Source of the DNA: Salinibacillus aidingensis
GTDB lineage: Bacteria > Bacillota > Bacilli > Bacillales > Alkalibacillaceae
Assembly (NCBI RefSeq): GCF_039522525.1
Contig: NZ_BAAADO010000003.1
Location: 496,001 to 560,000 of the forward strand
Direction of reading: 5' to 3'
DNA length: 64,000 bases
Shown here: positions 35,005-43,226 of the stretch, piece after piece
Layout: each line of letters starts with the position of its first letter
Numbering within the stretch: position 1 is the stretch's first letter
Notes under the pieces: model-generated
Seen by the model: the letters and a program-made list of their open reading frames with translations, nothing else
The model's database searches: none
What the model was told of the DNA's origin: nothing
Program-made: the position numbers and the translations under genes

Positions 35005-36387
35005 ATGAAACTCTATTTAGATCCCGGGCATGGCGGAACTGATCCAGGAGCTCAGGGGAATGGGTTGGATGAAAAGCATATCGTACTGGACATTGCTCGC
35101 AGAATTCGAAATATTTTAACCGATGAATATGAAAATGTGACGATTCGTATGAGTCGTACGGATGATCGAACAGTGAGTTTGAATCAGAGGACCAATGACG
35201 CTAATGAATGGGGCGCCGATTATTATCTGTCTATCCACTGTAATGCCTTTAATGGCTCTGCCAATGGCTATGAGGATTATATTCACAGTAGTTTATCCGA
35301 CTCTTCCCAGACTGCTGAATATCAGGACATTATGCACGAGGAAATAACGAAGGTGAATCAATTAAGAGATCGGGGTCAGAAAAAAGCTAACTTTCATGTG
35401 CTGCGGGAAACGACGATGTCTGCACTGCTCACGGAAAATGGCTTTATTGACAATGAAGATGATGCAAATTTACTGCGTGATCCATCCTACCGTCAAACCG
35501 TTGCCCGCGGACATGTCAATGGGTTGGTGAGGGCCTTTAACCTGGAGCGGAAACAGGATCCAGGAGGTACCCTTTATAAAGTCATCGCTGGATCATTTCA
35601 ATCAAGAGATAACGCAAGAAGCCGTGCGAATGTTTTACGGTCAAGAGGGATAGAAGCCTTTATTACTACAGTAACAATCTCTGGTACCCAATGGTATCGT
35701 GTTCAGGCCGGTTCTTTTTCTAACCGGCAAAATGCAGAAAGGCGTCTGCAGGAGGTGCGGAATGCCGGAGTTCCTGATGCATTTATTGTGACAGAAAATG
35801 TAGGCAGCGATAACGGGGACACCGATAACGGGGACAGTCCCCAGCCTGATCCCCAGCCAACAGGATATCGGATTACAGGGGTAACCTATCTTTCCCCTGA
35901 ATTAATGAACCAATACGTTAGAGGCATAAACGGCAATGCCATTGAAATTGCAGGTTACTATTTAACGTTTGGAGAATATTATGGCATCCGTGGAGATATT
36001 GCTTTTGCCCAGGCGATGCATGAAACAGACTTTTTACGCTTTACCGGAATTGTGGAGCCGGAACAAAATAACTTCTGTGGTTTAGGTGCAACCGGACCAG
36101 ACAACCCGGGAGCAAGCTTTGATACACCAAGAGAAGGGGTAATGGCTCATATTCAGCATCTGTATGCTTATGCGACGACGAAGCCATTACCTGAGGATTA
36201 TCCTCTTGTCGATCCCCGCTTTGACTTGGTGACCCGGGGATCTGCATCAACCTGGACGGGATTAAATGGCAAATGGGCCGTTCCTGGAAATGGTTATGGC
36301 CAATCGATTCTGGACATCTATGAACGTATGATCAACTCGAGTATTGATAACCTGGAGGATGTACGTCAAAATGTCAGGGAAGCATAA
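35005..36387 (+). CDS. CwlC-like N-acetylmuramoyl-L-alanine amidase with SPOR repeats and glucosaminidase domain
   Basis: The 460-residue product starts directly with an Amidase_3 domain, LYLDPGHGGTDPGAQGNGL (zinc His), DYYLSIHCNAFNG and LLTENGFIDNEDDANLL (catalytic Glu), about residues 1-180. Two SPOR-type repeats follow (KVIAGSFQSRDNARSRA and RVQAGSFSNRQNAERRL). An Asn-Gly-Asp linker then leads to a LytD-type glucosaminidase domain with AFAQAMHETDFLRFTG. There is no signal peptide, as in B. subtilis CwlC, the mother-cell amidase of sporulation, but CwlC lacks the third domain. ATG 35005 is preferred over GTG 34996, which overlaps the GGGGG site. Confidence 0.85.
   Translation: MKLYLDPGHGGTDPGAQGNGLDEKHIVLDIARRIRNILTDEYENVTIRMSRTDDRTVSLNQRTNDANEWGADYYLSIHCNAFNGSANGYEDYIHSSLSDSSQTAEYQDIMHEEITKVNQLRDRGQKKANFHVLRETTMSALLTENGFIDNEDDANLLRDPSYRQTVARGHVNGLVRAFNLERKQDPGGTLYKVIAGSFQSRDNARSRANVLRSRGIEAFITTVTISGTQWYRVQAGSFSNRQNAERRLQEVRNAGVPDAFIVTENVGSDNGDTDNGDSPQPDPQPTGYRITGVTYLSPELMNQYVRGINGNAIEIAGYYLTFGEYYGIRGDIAFAQAMHETDFLRFTGIVEPEQNNFCGLGATGPDNPGASFDTPREGVMAHIQHLYAYATTKPLPEDYPLVDPRFDLVTRGSASTWTGLNGKWAVPGNGYGQSILDIYERMINSSIDNLEDVRQNVREA
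35830..35842. repeat. fragment of palindromic repeat A inside the amidase linker
   Basis: GGGGACAGTCCCC, the core of family A, occurs in frame in the region coding the DNGDTDNGDSPQPDPQP linker, next to a doubled GATAACGGGGACA. It suggests that the linker arose from a repeat copy. Confidence 0.5.
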
Positions 36388-36434
36388 CCTTTAACCCGGG
36401 CCGTCACCATCCAGTTTTGTCCGACTTTAAAAAT

Positions 36435-36475
36435 AGGTCAGTCATCCCTTAAAGTGGAATGGCTGACCTTTTTAA
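36435..36475. terminator. terminator after the amidase gene
   Basis: Arms AGGTCAGTCATCC and GGAATGGCTGACCT followed by TTTTT on the plus strand, between the amidase gene and a convergent membrane protein gene. Confidence 0.75.
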
Positions 36476-36483
36476 TAACTGAT

Positions 36484-36915
36484 TTAAGATAAAGGAGCTT
36501 CTTTACCATGATGGGCAAGCCCTGCAGCATTAATGAAGAAAATATAGACTGGATAAAGAATCAGCAATGCTAAAATCATGAAGCCGGTACCAGGGCCAGG
36601 TTCATCTCCTCCATAGGTAATAGGAAATATAGACGCAAAAAGAAATACATAGAGAACATGATAGGGGAACCATAGGATTACAGACCAGAAGCTCGATTTG
36701 CGTCCATTTACCCACTTTTTCGTTAGAATGAAAAGACCAATAGTACCCGAGATCAACGTCATCAAACTCATGACGCCAATGATGATCACCATTTGGTCAA
36801 TATTTACCTTTGTCAGCCTGCTCAGACGATATAGATTGACCATCAGTTCAATTGGGACGAATAATAGGAAGGCATAAATCGCACTGATTGCGTTTAATTT
36901 TACGAAAAAGCTCAT
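36484..36915 (-). CDS. membrane protein, function unknown
   Basis: The 143-residue protein has four hydrophobic helices (about 5-28, 40-64, 76-98, 108-130), a short GGDEPGPGTG loop before the last helix and a polar end HHGKEAPLS. No family motif was recognised. ATG 36915 starts it; only a weak GGGGA site precedes it. It converges on the amidase gene and shares its terminator region. Confidence 0.55.
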   Translation of the reverse strand: MSFFVKLNAISAIYAFLLFVPIELMVNLYRLSRLTKVNIDQMVIIIGVMSLMTLISGTIGLFILTKKWVNGRKSSFWSVILWFPYHVLYVFLFASIFPITYGGDEPGPGTGFMILALLILYPVYIFFINAAGLAHHGKEAPLS

Positions 36916-37312
36916 AGCAAATCCCCTATTTTGGCTTTTTTATATCATAACATGGGAGAATTATATTTTCCGAATCTGTTTATCAATCAGCATACGTTGG
37001 TATAATAATAGAAAAGGATTCAATCATTGAGAGGATGTGTAATAATGGCGGTTACTTATGAAAACTTTCGGGGAGATACTTATTATTTGCACAGCAGAAA
37101 AACGAAAAAAGGATAATAGATGATTTATTTTGCGCTGGATCCCATATACTCATTTACACTATAAAAATGCCTGAAACATTTATGTGTAAAAGCTAAATTA
37201 TGGTAAAAAGAGAGAAGGTACTCTATCATAAATGTATGCTTACCACGGCAGATACATTTAGACTTGTATGTGGGAAATGGAAATGAATATAAACAGATAA
37301 TCCAGCATAACG
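36916..37312. other. intergenic region with a decayed gene start
   Basis: Apart from the 23-codon stub at 37045 no reading frame with a ribosome binding site, RNA structure or repeat was seen in this stretch of about 400 bases. Confidence 0.4.
37045..37116 (+). pseudogene. truncated 23-residue gene stub
   Basis: ATG 37045, with GAGAGGATG upstream, opens MAVTYENFRGDTYYLHSRKT then KKG and a stop. The phrase GDTYYLHSRKTKKG looks like the first 23 residues of longer bacillary proteins (continuing with NPKYYF-like sequence as I recall). The remainder is absent downstream in all frames, so it is most likely a gene remnant. Confidence 0.4.
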
Positions 37313-37483
37313 TTACTTTTTCTTATTTGGCAAAAATTCGATAACAAACCATGCAATTACAATTCCAACTACAGTTTCTAAAATGTTCCACTTCCATTCA
37401 ATTGTGTTAGTAAAAATGTAATCAAATATACAAAGCAAAAAATACAAAACTAAAACTAAGATGATTCGTGTTTTATTATTCAT
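37313..37483 (-). CDS. small two-helix membrane protein (56 residues)
   Basis: A minus-strand ATG at 37483 with AGAGGA upstream opens a 56-residue frame, MNNKTRIILVLVLYFLLCIF followed by DYIFTNTIEWKW and NILETVVGIVIAWFVIEFLP, ending NKKKK-like (PNKKK). Two hydrophobic helices flank a short WKW loop and the end is basic. The clear membrane pattern, good ribosome binding site and codon use support a real gene. Family unknown. Confidence 0.6.
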   Translation of the reverse strand: MNNKTRIILVLVLYFLLCIFDYIFTNTIEWKWNILETVVGIVIAWFVIEFLPNKKK

Positions 37484-37597
37484 AAAAATCCTCTTTCAGT
37501 ATTTTATCCAATATTATACATTAAGTGAATATAAAATTAAATCAATATATGCACTCAGCAATCGACAGCTCGGTGATATATAAATTTCAATCATTAT

Positions 37598-37632
37598 AGA
37601 GGAGCAGGAACCTGGATTGTTCCTGCTCCTCT
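37598..37632. terminator. perfect hairpin downstream of yuxL
   Basis: Arms AGAGGAGCAGGAA and TTCCTGCTCCTCT around a nine-base loop. It lies past the yuxL stop, beside repeat A copy 3; no clear T-run follows on the minus strand. Confidence 0.6.
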
Positions 37633-37633
37633 T

Positions 37634-37669
37634 CACTTTAACGCTTTAAAGCGGTGAGGGACAGTCCCT
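37634..37669. repeat. palindromic repeat A, copy 3 (half element)
   Basis: CACTTTAACGCTTTAAAGCG followed by GTGAGGGACAGTCCCT, the right half of the family A element. It lies eight bases beyond the yuxL stop. Confidence 0.75.
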
Positions 37670-37676
37670 CGATTGG

Positions 37677-39668
37677 TTATAGGTACTCCTCAAACCACTC
37701 CGCCATTTCATTTAGCCGGTCTATTCTTAACTTTGGCTTTCCGCTTCTGGACAGTTCGTGATCGGATTCCGGAAAACGGACAAATTTTACTGGCTTATGC
37801 TGGTGTTTCAAGGCAACATACATTTGCTCACCTTGTTCGATTGGGCAGCGGTGATCCTCTTCACCGTGAATAATGAGCAATGGTGTTTCCACCTCATTAA
37901 CGTAACGGATAGGGGAGTGCTTCCACAGCTTGTCAGGTTCATCGAGCTTGTCCGTCTTCAATTCCCACTCCGTAAAGAAGTAGCCGATATCACTTACACC
38001 ATAGAAGCTGAACCAGTTACTTATCGAACGCTGAGTGGCTGCGGCTTTGAACCGATGGGTGTGTCCTACAATCCAATTGGTCATAAAGCCGCCATAGCTG
38101 CCGCCGGTAACACCAAGGCGCTCATGATCAACCCAATTAAATTTTTCAACTACGTAATCCACCGCATCCATGATATCCTCATAATCTTTCCCACCGTAAT
38201 CTCCTCTGACAGCATCCACAAATTCCTGACCATAGCCGTGACTGCCACGAGGATTCATGAAAAGTACCCCATAGCCTTTTTCCGCAAATACCTGAAATTC
38301 ATGCATAAAGGAGTTAGAGTACATCATATGCGGTCCCCCATGAATCTCAACAATCAGCGGATATTTTTTGCCTTCCTCAAAATCTACAGGCTTCATCAGC
38401 CATCCCTGTAAGGAAAGGCCATCACGTGCTGTGAAATTAATTTCGTCAGGGAGGGAAACCTGCTTATCTAATAACCAATGTTGATTGGCTTCCGTTAAGC
38501 GAGTTTCCTTTCTGCTATCCAAAGAAACATGATAGAGGTCACACGGAATTTGCGGATCACTGACTCCAATCACCGCTTGTCTGCGATGTTGATCAAGTCC
38601 AAAAGCATAAATCTGACGTTTGCCGCCAGCCACAGTAGTTATGCGTTGGTCCAAACCAATGTGATAGAGGTGTGTATTTCCCCGTTCACTCGCAAGCACA
38701 TATAGCCCATCATCATTCGCTGTCCATACCGCACCCGGACTTCCTGCACCTGTAGCCAAGTCATTAATAGCCACATCGTTGACTTCTGTATCCCAATCTC
38801 CGGTCAGACAGATAAGTTCCTTGGAGTGGAGATCAAGTGTCCAGACCCTGGTCAAAGTTGCTCCTTTATATTCCATATTGTGCCCCAGTATAGAAAGCTT
38901 TTTGCCATCATGAGAATAATTGGGGGCTGTATACATTCCTTCACTGTTCGTTAGTTTCGTTAAAATCTTGCTGTTAAGGTCAAGCTCATAAATATCGGAA
39001 ATCATCGTGAAGTCAGGGTCTTCAGAACGATTGGCGGAAAAGGCAACCCGCTTTCCATCAGGGGAGAAGGCAGCATTGTTATGATGATAGCTTCCCTCTG
39101 TAAGCTGTGTTTTTTCACCGGTTTCCAAATCTATGAAAACGAGCTGTGAAAACTTTTCCTCAAGCAGCCCCTGGCCATTTGCTTTATATTTTAATCTTGT
39201 TGTGATGTAAGGCTCAGGTTCCTTTTCCTGTTCTTTGGACGCCTTTGCATCAGACTCTGTTTCCTCGATGGATTGATTCTCTTTTAGGCTTGTCGTACAT
39301 AGAATGGAGCGGCCATCGGGTGACCATACTGGCTGACTGGCACCATTTTTGAAAAACGTAACCTGTTGGGCCTCACCACCATGAAAGGAAATTTTCCAAA
39401 TCTGATTTGTACCGGACCGATTGGATGTAAACAGAATCGTCTTCCCATCCGGTGACCATCGTGGACTCGTATCCCTGTTGTCACCCTGTGTAAAGGGAAT
39501 CAGCTCCCTGGTTTGTATGTTCATCACATACAAAGAAGATTGATAGTCTTTCTGTTTATGAATTGTACGCTTCACAAAAACCACCCAATTGCCATCAGGT
39601 GACACCTGAGGATCGGAAATAAAGGAAAATTTTAATAAATCGTTGACTGTAATTCCACTTTTACTCAT
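37677..39668 (-). CDS. yuxL: S9 family peptidase (YuxL, acylaminoacyl-peptidase type)
   Basis: The 663-residue product has an N-terminal beta-propeller built of TolB-like blades (FISDPQVSPDGNWVVFV, SPRWSPDGKTILFTS, PVWSPDGRSILCTT, NNAAFSPDGKRVAFSAN) and a C-terminal alpha/beta hydrolase domain. The latter shows IVEIHGGPHMMY, the nucleophile elbow VTGGSYGGFMTNWIV, LIIHGEEDHRCP (acid) and FPESDHELSRSG (histidine). It is a cytoplasmic oligopeptidase releasing acylated or free N-terminal residues from short peptides. It is a single gene starting at ATG 39668. A second, distinct S9 peptidase lies at 45486. Confidence 0.9.
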   Translation of the reverse strand: MSKSGITVNDLLKFSFISDPQVSPDGNWVVFVKRTIHKQKDYQSSLYVMNIQTRELIPFTQGDNRDTSPRWSPDGKTILFTSNRSGTNQIWKISFHGGEAQQVTFFKNGASQPVWSPDGRSILCTTSLKENQSIEETESDAKASKEQEKEPEPYITTRLKYKANGQGLLEEKFSQLVFIDLETGEKTQLTEGSYHHNNAAFSPDGKRVAFSANRSEDPDFTMISDIYELDLNSKILTKLTNSEGMYTAPNYSHDGKKLSILGHNMEYKGATLTRVWTLDLHSKELICLTGDWDTEVNDVAINDLATGAGSPGAVWTANDDGLYVLASERGNTHLYHIGLDQRITTVAGGKRQIYAFGLDQHRRQAVIGVSDPQIPCDLYHVSLDSRKETRLTEANQHWLLDKQVSLPDEINFTARDGLSLQGWLMKPVDFEEGKKYPLIVEIHGGPHMMYSNSFMHEFQVFAEKGYGVLFMNPRGSHGYGQEFVDAVRGDYGGKDYEDIMDAVDYVVEKFNWVDHERLGVTGGSYGGFMTNWIVGHTHRFKAAATQRSISNWFSFYGVSDIGYFFTEWELKTDKLDEPDKLWKHSPIRYVNEVETPLLIIHGEEDHRCPIEQGEQMYVALKHQHKPVKFVRFPESDHELSRSGKPKLRIDRLNEMAEWFEEYL

Positions 39669-39889
39669 TCATTTCCCACCTTTACGTATGTAATTGCCTG
39701 GTGAATTCAAAAAATTCATTCCCTTTCTGTTATACACTAGTTCTATAGTCACCACAACTATTTTTAATCATGTGAAATTAAAGAGTACTTTTTTAAATTA
39801 TGAAACTTGAATCTATGTAAAACGTACTTTATTAAAAGGGTGGAAAATCTTACAATATTTAATAACACCACTGTACAGGGGGGCAAAAA

Positions 39890-40072
39890 TTGAGGAATTG
39901 GTGGAAAGGCAGGAAGGAAGTTATGAGGAAAAGGAAGAAGAACCATGATCACCGTTTTCGGGACTATGTTTTTGATTTTCTCAGCTGGATTCCGGAGCTT
40001 ATCGTCCTGCCCATTCGATTTATTATTTGGATTGTCAGGGGAATTGGAAAATTGATAGGTGACTTTTTTTAA
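39890..40072 (+). CDS. small basic, membrane-associated protein
   Basis: The product is 60 residues from TTG 39890 (GGGGGG at 39878-39883) or 49 residues from ATG 39923 (AGGAAGG upstream); the choice is open. It has a strongly basic first half (KGRKEVMRKRKKNHDHRF) and an amphipathic to hydrophobic second half (FLSWIPELIVLPIRFIIWIV, then RGIGKLIGDFF). Similar short basic proteins with one C-terminal helix are common in Bacillaceae; function unknown. Confidence 0.5.
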   Translation: MRNWWKGRKEVMRKRKKNHDHRFRDYVFDFLSWIPELIVLPIRFIIWIVRGIGKLIGDFF

Positions 40073-40227
40073 TCCTGGATTATAATGTTAAATACTAAAA
40101 CGAGCGAATAAAACATACCGAAAAAGTAAGAAGCAGGGGCATAATACCAACATCTTTAATTCGTGAAACACTGTAGATAAATTGCTTTTTGAATTAAGAA
40201 AGTCATAAATGATATTGGGGTGATGTT

Positions 40228-40542
40228 TTGACATTGTTTATTCTTTTTACACTAATTTTATTTTTTGATGGAGCAGCTATCCATTTTCACAGGACTGGTA
40301 AGATCGCTTTATGGTTATCTGGAATAGTGATGGGCGTACTTTCCCCAATATTGGGATATTCTTTCGTTTTTGTGTTTTGGCAACTCAGTAAAACTTTCGA
40401 CCCTTCCTCTACACACGAAGGTGCAGCGTATGCAGGTGTATTTATATTTTTGGGATTGTTAGCTAATGCTATTATTTTTTTCATTATCGGTTTAATTATA
40501 AAAATCATTAACCACTTTAAGTCTAATAAAATTAATGTCTAA
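40228..40542 (+). CDS. three-helix membrane protein, function unknown
   Basis: The 104-residue product has three hydrophobic segments (residues 1-16, 25-50 and 67-96) and a loop STHEGAAYAG. TTG 40228 is the start, since GGGGTGAT lies just upstream and the ATG at 40222 opens a frame that stops after two codons. No family was recognised. Confidence 0.55.
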   Translation: MTLFILFTLILFFDGAAIHFHRTGKIALWLSGIVMGVLSPILGYSFVFVFWQLSKTFDPSSTHEGAAYAGVFIFLGLLANAIIFFIIGLIIKIINHFKSNKINV

Positions 40543-40778
40543 TTACCAAGATGATAAGATGTGCTGGTCAAAAATCATTCTCTTAGGAATTAGTATCATA
40601 TTAACTTGTGAAGAATCGTGGCGTCGGATCCCGGGTTCATCTTGTGGGTTTTGAATATCTTATTGTGCTGATGGGAGTTGTGCTTTCCTTTGTCGGTTTT
40701 CAAAAGTGGAATAAAATGAGACAGAAATTGCATGATAAGTATATGTACATATGTTGGTTTCATGTTATAATATATATA

Positions 40779-40922
40779 GAATTGCATACGATAGAAATGC
40801 CGTCCCATGCTGGTAACATGGAACGGTCGTACAATAGACCAACCCCATCACGAGGGGGGAGGCACTATGAAGGGAATAACCTCTCACGGCCCTGCTAAAG
40901 CACATGAGGGGTTATTTTTTAT
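40779..40922 (+). ncRNA. candidate antisense RNA (antitoxin of a type I toxin-antitoxin pair)
   Basis: An extended -10 promoter (TG then TATAAT at 40766-40771) lies upstream, and a hairpin with arms AATAACCTCTCA and TGAGGGGTTATT followed by TTTTTTATT ends the transcript near 40922. The RNA of about 145 bases would be antisense to the 3' part of the small toxin message on the minus strand, the arrangement of txpA/RatA and bsrG/SR4. The transcript start is estimated, and no expression data exist here. Confidence 0.6.
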
Positions 40923-40998
40923 TGTCGGACATGATGATGGCAATTAACGTGCCAAAAGCGATCATTAAGGTCATCGCATCGGTCATATCCATAGGCAT
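40912..40998 (-). CDS. putative holin-like type I toxin (28 residues)
   Basis: The minus-strand frame MPMDMTDAMTLMIAFGTLIA then IIMSDNKK is a one-helix hydrophobic peptide with the TLMIAFGTL core and charged NKK tail of the putative holin-like toxin group (TxpA/BsrG relatives). It is preceded by GGGAGGGGGTG and, about 80 bases further up, by a consensus extended -10 promoter at 41077-41085. Such peptides insert in the membrane when not silenced by an overlapping antisense RNA, for which a candidate exists on the plus strand. Initiation at the second or third Met is possible. Confidence 0.65.
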   Translation of the reverse strand: MPMDMTDAMTLMIAFGTLIAIIMSDNKK

Positions 40999-41076
40999 CA
41001 CCCCCTCCCTGGGAGACCCTCTTCAGGGCAAAAGGTGTGCCGTCCCCTCATGTGAAGCTTGTCTATTGTATTTTTT

Positions 41077-41085
41077 ATTATAGCA
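41077..41085 (-). promoter_or_regulatory. extended -10 promoter of the toxin gene
   Basis: On the minus strand the sequence is TGC TATAAT, a perfect extended -10 element; the -35 region is weak. Transcription would begin near 41070 and leave a leader of about 70 bases before the toxin. Confidence 0.6.
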
Positions 41086-41231
41086 TAATCGAACATATGT
41101 TTCCATTTTGTTTAAGGAATTAGTCTTTTTCGACTAGATGTGAATAAATGAAAGGGAAAGGCCATCACCATGCAATGATATGTTATAGTGCCTATGGAAC
41201 AGACAAAAAAAGGAAAGTGCGGGAGAAAAAA

Positions 41232-42155
41232 ATGGAAGAAAAATCCAGATGGAAAGGCTTTGTTTTAGTTGTTTTAGGCGCTCTCTTTTGGGGAGTGGGC
41301 GGGACGGTTGCTCAGCGTTTGTTTCAGGAGGATCATATCCCTGTAGAATGGCTGGTATCCGTACGATTAGTTATAGCTGGACTAATCATGATTTTTATCG
41401 CACTGTTTACCAACAGTCGGGACCGAACGTTTCGGATTTGGACCCATAAAAAGGCAGCTATTCAATTGATTATTTTTGGCATTTTCGGGATGCTGGCCGT
41501 CCAATTTACATACATGGCTTCAATTAATGATGGGAATGCAGCGGTTGCCACTCTTTTGCAGTATCTAGCGCCGGTTTACATTATTATTTATCTGGTTATA
41601 ACGAAGGCGAACAGGCTCAAAAAGAATGACCTTATCGCGGTTTGTCTGGCTATTATCGGTACCTTTTTATTGCTTACGAATGGATCATTTCAGGAGTTAT
41701 CCGTGCCGTTATCCGCTGTTATATGGGGGTTTTTATCAGGAATTGCTCTGATGTTTTATACGCTTTATGCGAATCAGTTATTACAAAAATGGGGATCTCT
41801 GAATGTCATCGGATGGGCAATGATTGTTGGCGGAGCGGCACTTGGGCTGTTTTATCCACCCTGGAATATTGATATGAGCGGCTGGACCGTGGAGACAGTT
41901 TTCTTTCTTATATTTGTTATTTTGTTTGGCACGATGTTCTCATTCTGGTTTTATCTTGAAAGTTTAAAATATCTATACCCACAGGAAACGAGTTTACTAG
42001 GGAGTGTTGAACCACTGGCAGCGATAGTTACGTCTGTCGTGTGGCTGCATATCCCATTCGGAATCTATCAGGTTATGGGAACAGCCCTGATTCTGGTTAT
42101 GGTAGTGGTCGTATCGATGCCGGAGAAAAAGCGGACAGTTCATGTCGTCCATTAA
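41232..42155 (+). CDS. EamA (DMT superfamily) transporter
   Basis: The 307-residue protein has ten transmembrane helices in two EamA repeats. The first begins GFVLVVLGALFWGVGGTVAQ and contains FTYMASINDGNAAVATLLQY with LAPVYIIIYL. The second begins ALMFYTLYANQLLQKWG and ends with SLLGSVEPLAAIVTSVVWL. These carriers export amino acids or other metabolites. ATG 41232 is used because GGGAG (41221-41225) precedes it; an in-frame start at 41148 would add a polar stretch with no site. Substrate unknown; single gene. Confidence 0.85.
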   Translation: MEEKSRWKGFVLVVLGALFWGVGGTVAQRLFQEDHIPVEWLVSVRLVIAGLIMIFIALFTNSRDRTFRIWTHKKAAIQLIIFGIFGMLAVQFTYMASINDGNAAVATLLQYLAPVYIIIYLVITKANRLKKNDLIAVCLAIIGTFLLLTNGSFQELSVPLSAVIWGFLSGIALMFYTLYANQLLQKWGSLNVIGWAMIVGGAALGLFYPPWNIDMSGWTVETVFFLIFVILFGTMFSFWFYLESLKYLYPQETSLLGSVEPLAAIVTSVVWLHIPFGIYQVMGTALILVMVVVVSMPEKKRTVHVVH

Positions 42156-42476
42156 TTTTCATACATAATGGTTTTACTTGATTAGGTTCATAGATTTATA
42201 AAGAAAACCACAGGAAAGAGTAGTTCAGTTGTGGAGTACATAACAACATGTATTTCAAAATGGACTACTTTTTTATGCTGTAGGAAATTATCGACCCATT
42301 TACATAATAAATACTTTAGGATTTGCTGTTAAAATTGGAATTATGTGTTAATGTAATGGTGAAACATGAAGGAGAAATATGCTTATTCAACTCTCCCGCT
42401 TAGAACCGTCAACAGGAAATAAATTATTATTCTTCTTCCACGAAACTGTACGTTAGATAAAGGATGAGGTGAAGTT
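42156..42476. other. intergenic region, no gene supported
   Basis: AT-rich sequence. A 25-codon frame at 42379-42456 has GAAGGAG upstream but no recognisable product, so it is not annotated. No repeat or RNA motif was recognised. Confidence 0.35.
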
Positions 42477-42770
42477 ATGAATTTTATTTACTCATTAGAT
42501 CCGTTTGTTATGCAACTAATAATCATTCCTTTTATCGTTATTGGTTTAGGGGTTTTGCTGGCTGCTGTCACAAAGAAAATCTTTATCGGTCCTTTAGCAA
42601 CACTAATTCTTAACTTACTGTATGAAGTCTGCTATTCAATGTATTTTTACCCGGACTCGGAACTGATCTTCAGTTCCTGGAATATTATTTTCCCTCTTTT
42701 ATCCTTAGTCTTTTCGGCAATTTTTGTATGGGTTAGAAAGTCAAATACGGAAATAGAGATTGAGGATTAA
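42477..42770 (+). CDS. small membrane protein, DUF2651-like
   Basis: The 97-residue product has three hydrophobic helices (about 8-31, 38-55, 64-86) and an acidic tail SNTEIEIED. The opening FIYSLDPFVMQLIIIPFIVI, with a YEVCYSMYFY central stretch and SSWNIIFPLLSLVFSAI, resembles DUF2651 proteins of Bacillus, whose function is unknown. ATG 42477 follows GATGAGGTGAAGTT. The family call is tentative. Confidence 0.55.
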   Translation: MNFIYSLDPFVMQLIIIPFIVIGLGVLLAAVTKKIFIGPLATLILNLLYEVCYSMYFYPDSELIFSSWNIIFPLLSLVFSAIFVWVRKSNTEIEIED

Positions 42771-42799
42771 GTGACATGTTACTTTTGAAATGAACAAGC

Positions 42800-43145
42800 A
42801 GGAGAGCTCAATAACGAGGGAGAGGCGTGTTGAAAATAAGAAAAGCCTCAAGAATTATTAGGAATACTTGCGGGGATCGCCAGTTGTATTCTATGGTTTG
42901 TACTTAAACCGACTGAATATGAGCAATGATAAACACATTTTTTTCACTAGCACTTCCAGCAATTGTTGCAATTATAGCTTCTAACGCCATATAATTTCTT
43001 AATGTTGATAGCATTTCTATGGTCACTGCTAATTAGCTTATATATGGTGCTTACACCAGGCTGTTTTGCTCTTTTTGGTATTACTTGTGTTTGTTATTTA
43101 ATAAGTTTTTATTTTATTATTATTAGACAGGAAAAGAGACAAACA
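42800..43145 (+). pseudogene. decayed small membrane protein gene(s)
   Basis: The gap of about 455 bases before the GNAT gene holds broken hydrophobic frames. One runs ELLGILAGIASCILWFVLKP and stops at 42930; another, FSLALPAIVAIIASNAI, stops near 42993, and further frames continue with stops to about 43140. The pattern suggests one or two former membrane protein genes that have accumulated stops and frameshifts. No family can be fixed. Confidence 0.35.
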
Positions 43146-43226
43146 GGATAAACTTATATCAAACTAAAGCAGCTAATAGAATATATGATTCCAATAGCTG
43201 TTTAAGTTAACGAGGGGGAGAAAGGC

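Noticed and set aside
40608..40898. Plus-strand frame with a hydrophobic stretch VGFEYLIVLMGVVLSF
   Set aside because: No ribosome binding site, and it runs through the antisense RNA promoter and terminator region.
42379..42456. 25-codon frame MLIQLSRLEPSTGNKLLFFF with GAAGGAG upstream
   Set aside because: No similarity or structure supports a product; possible leader peptide but not demonstrable.
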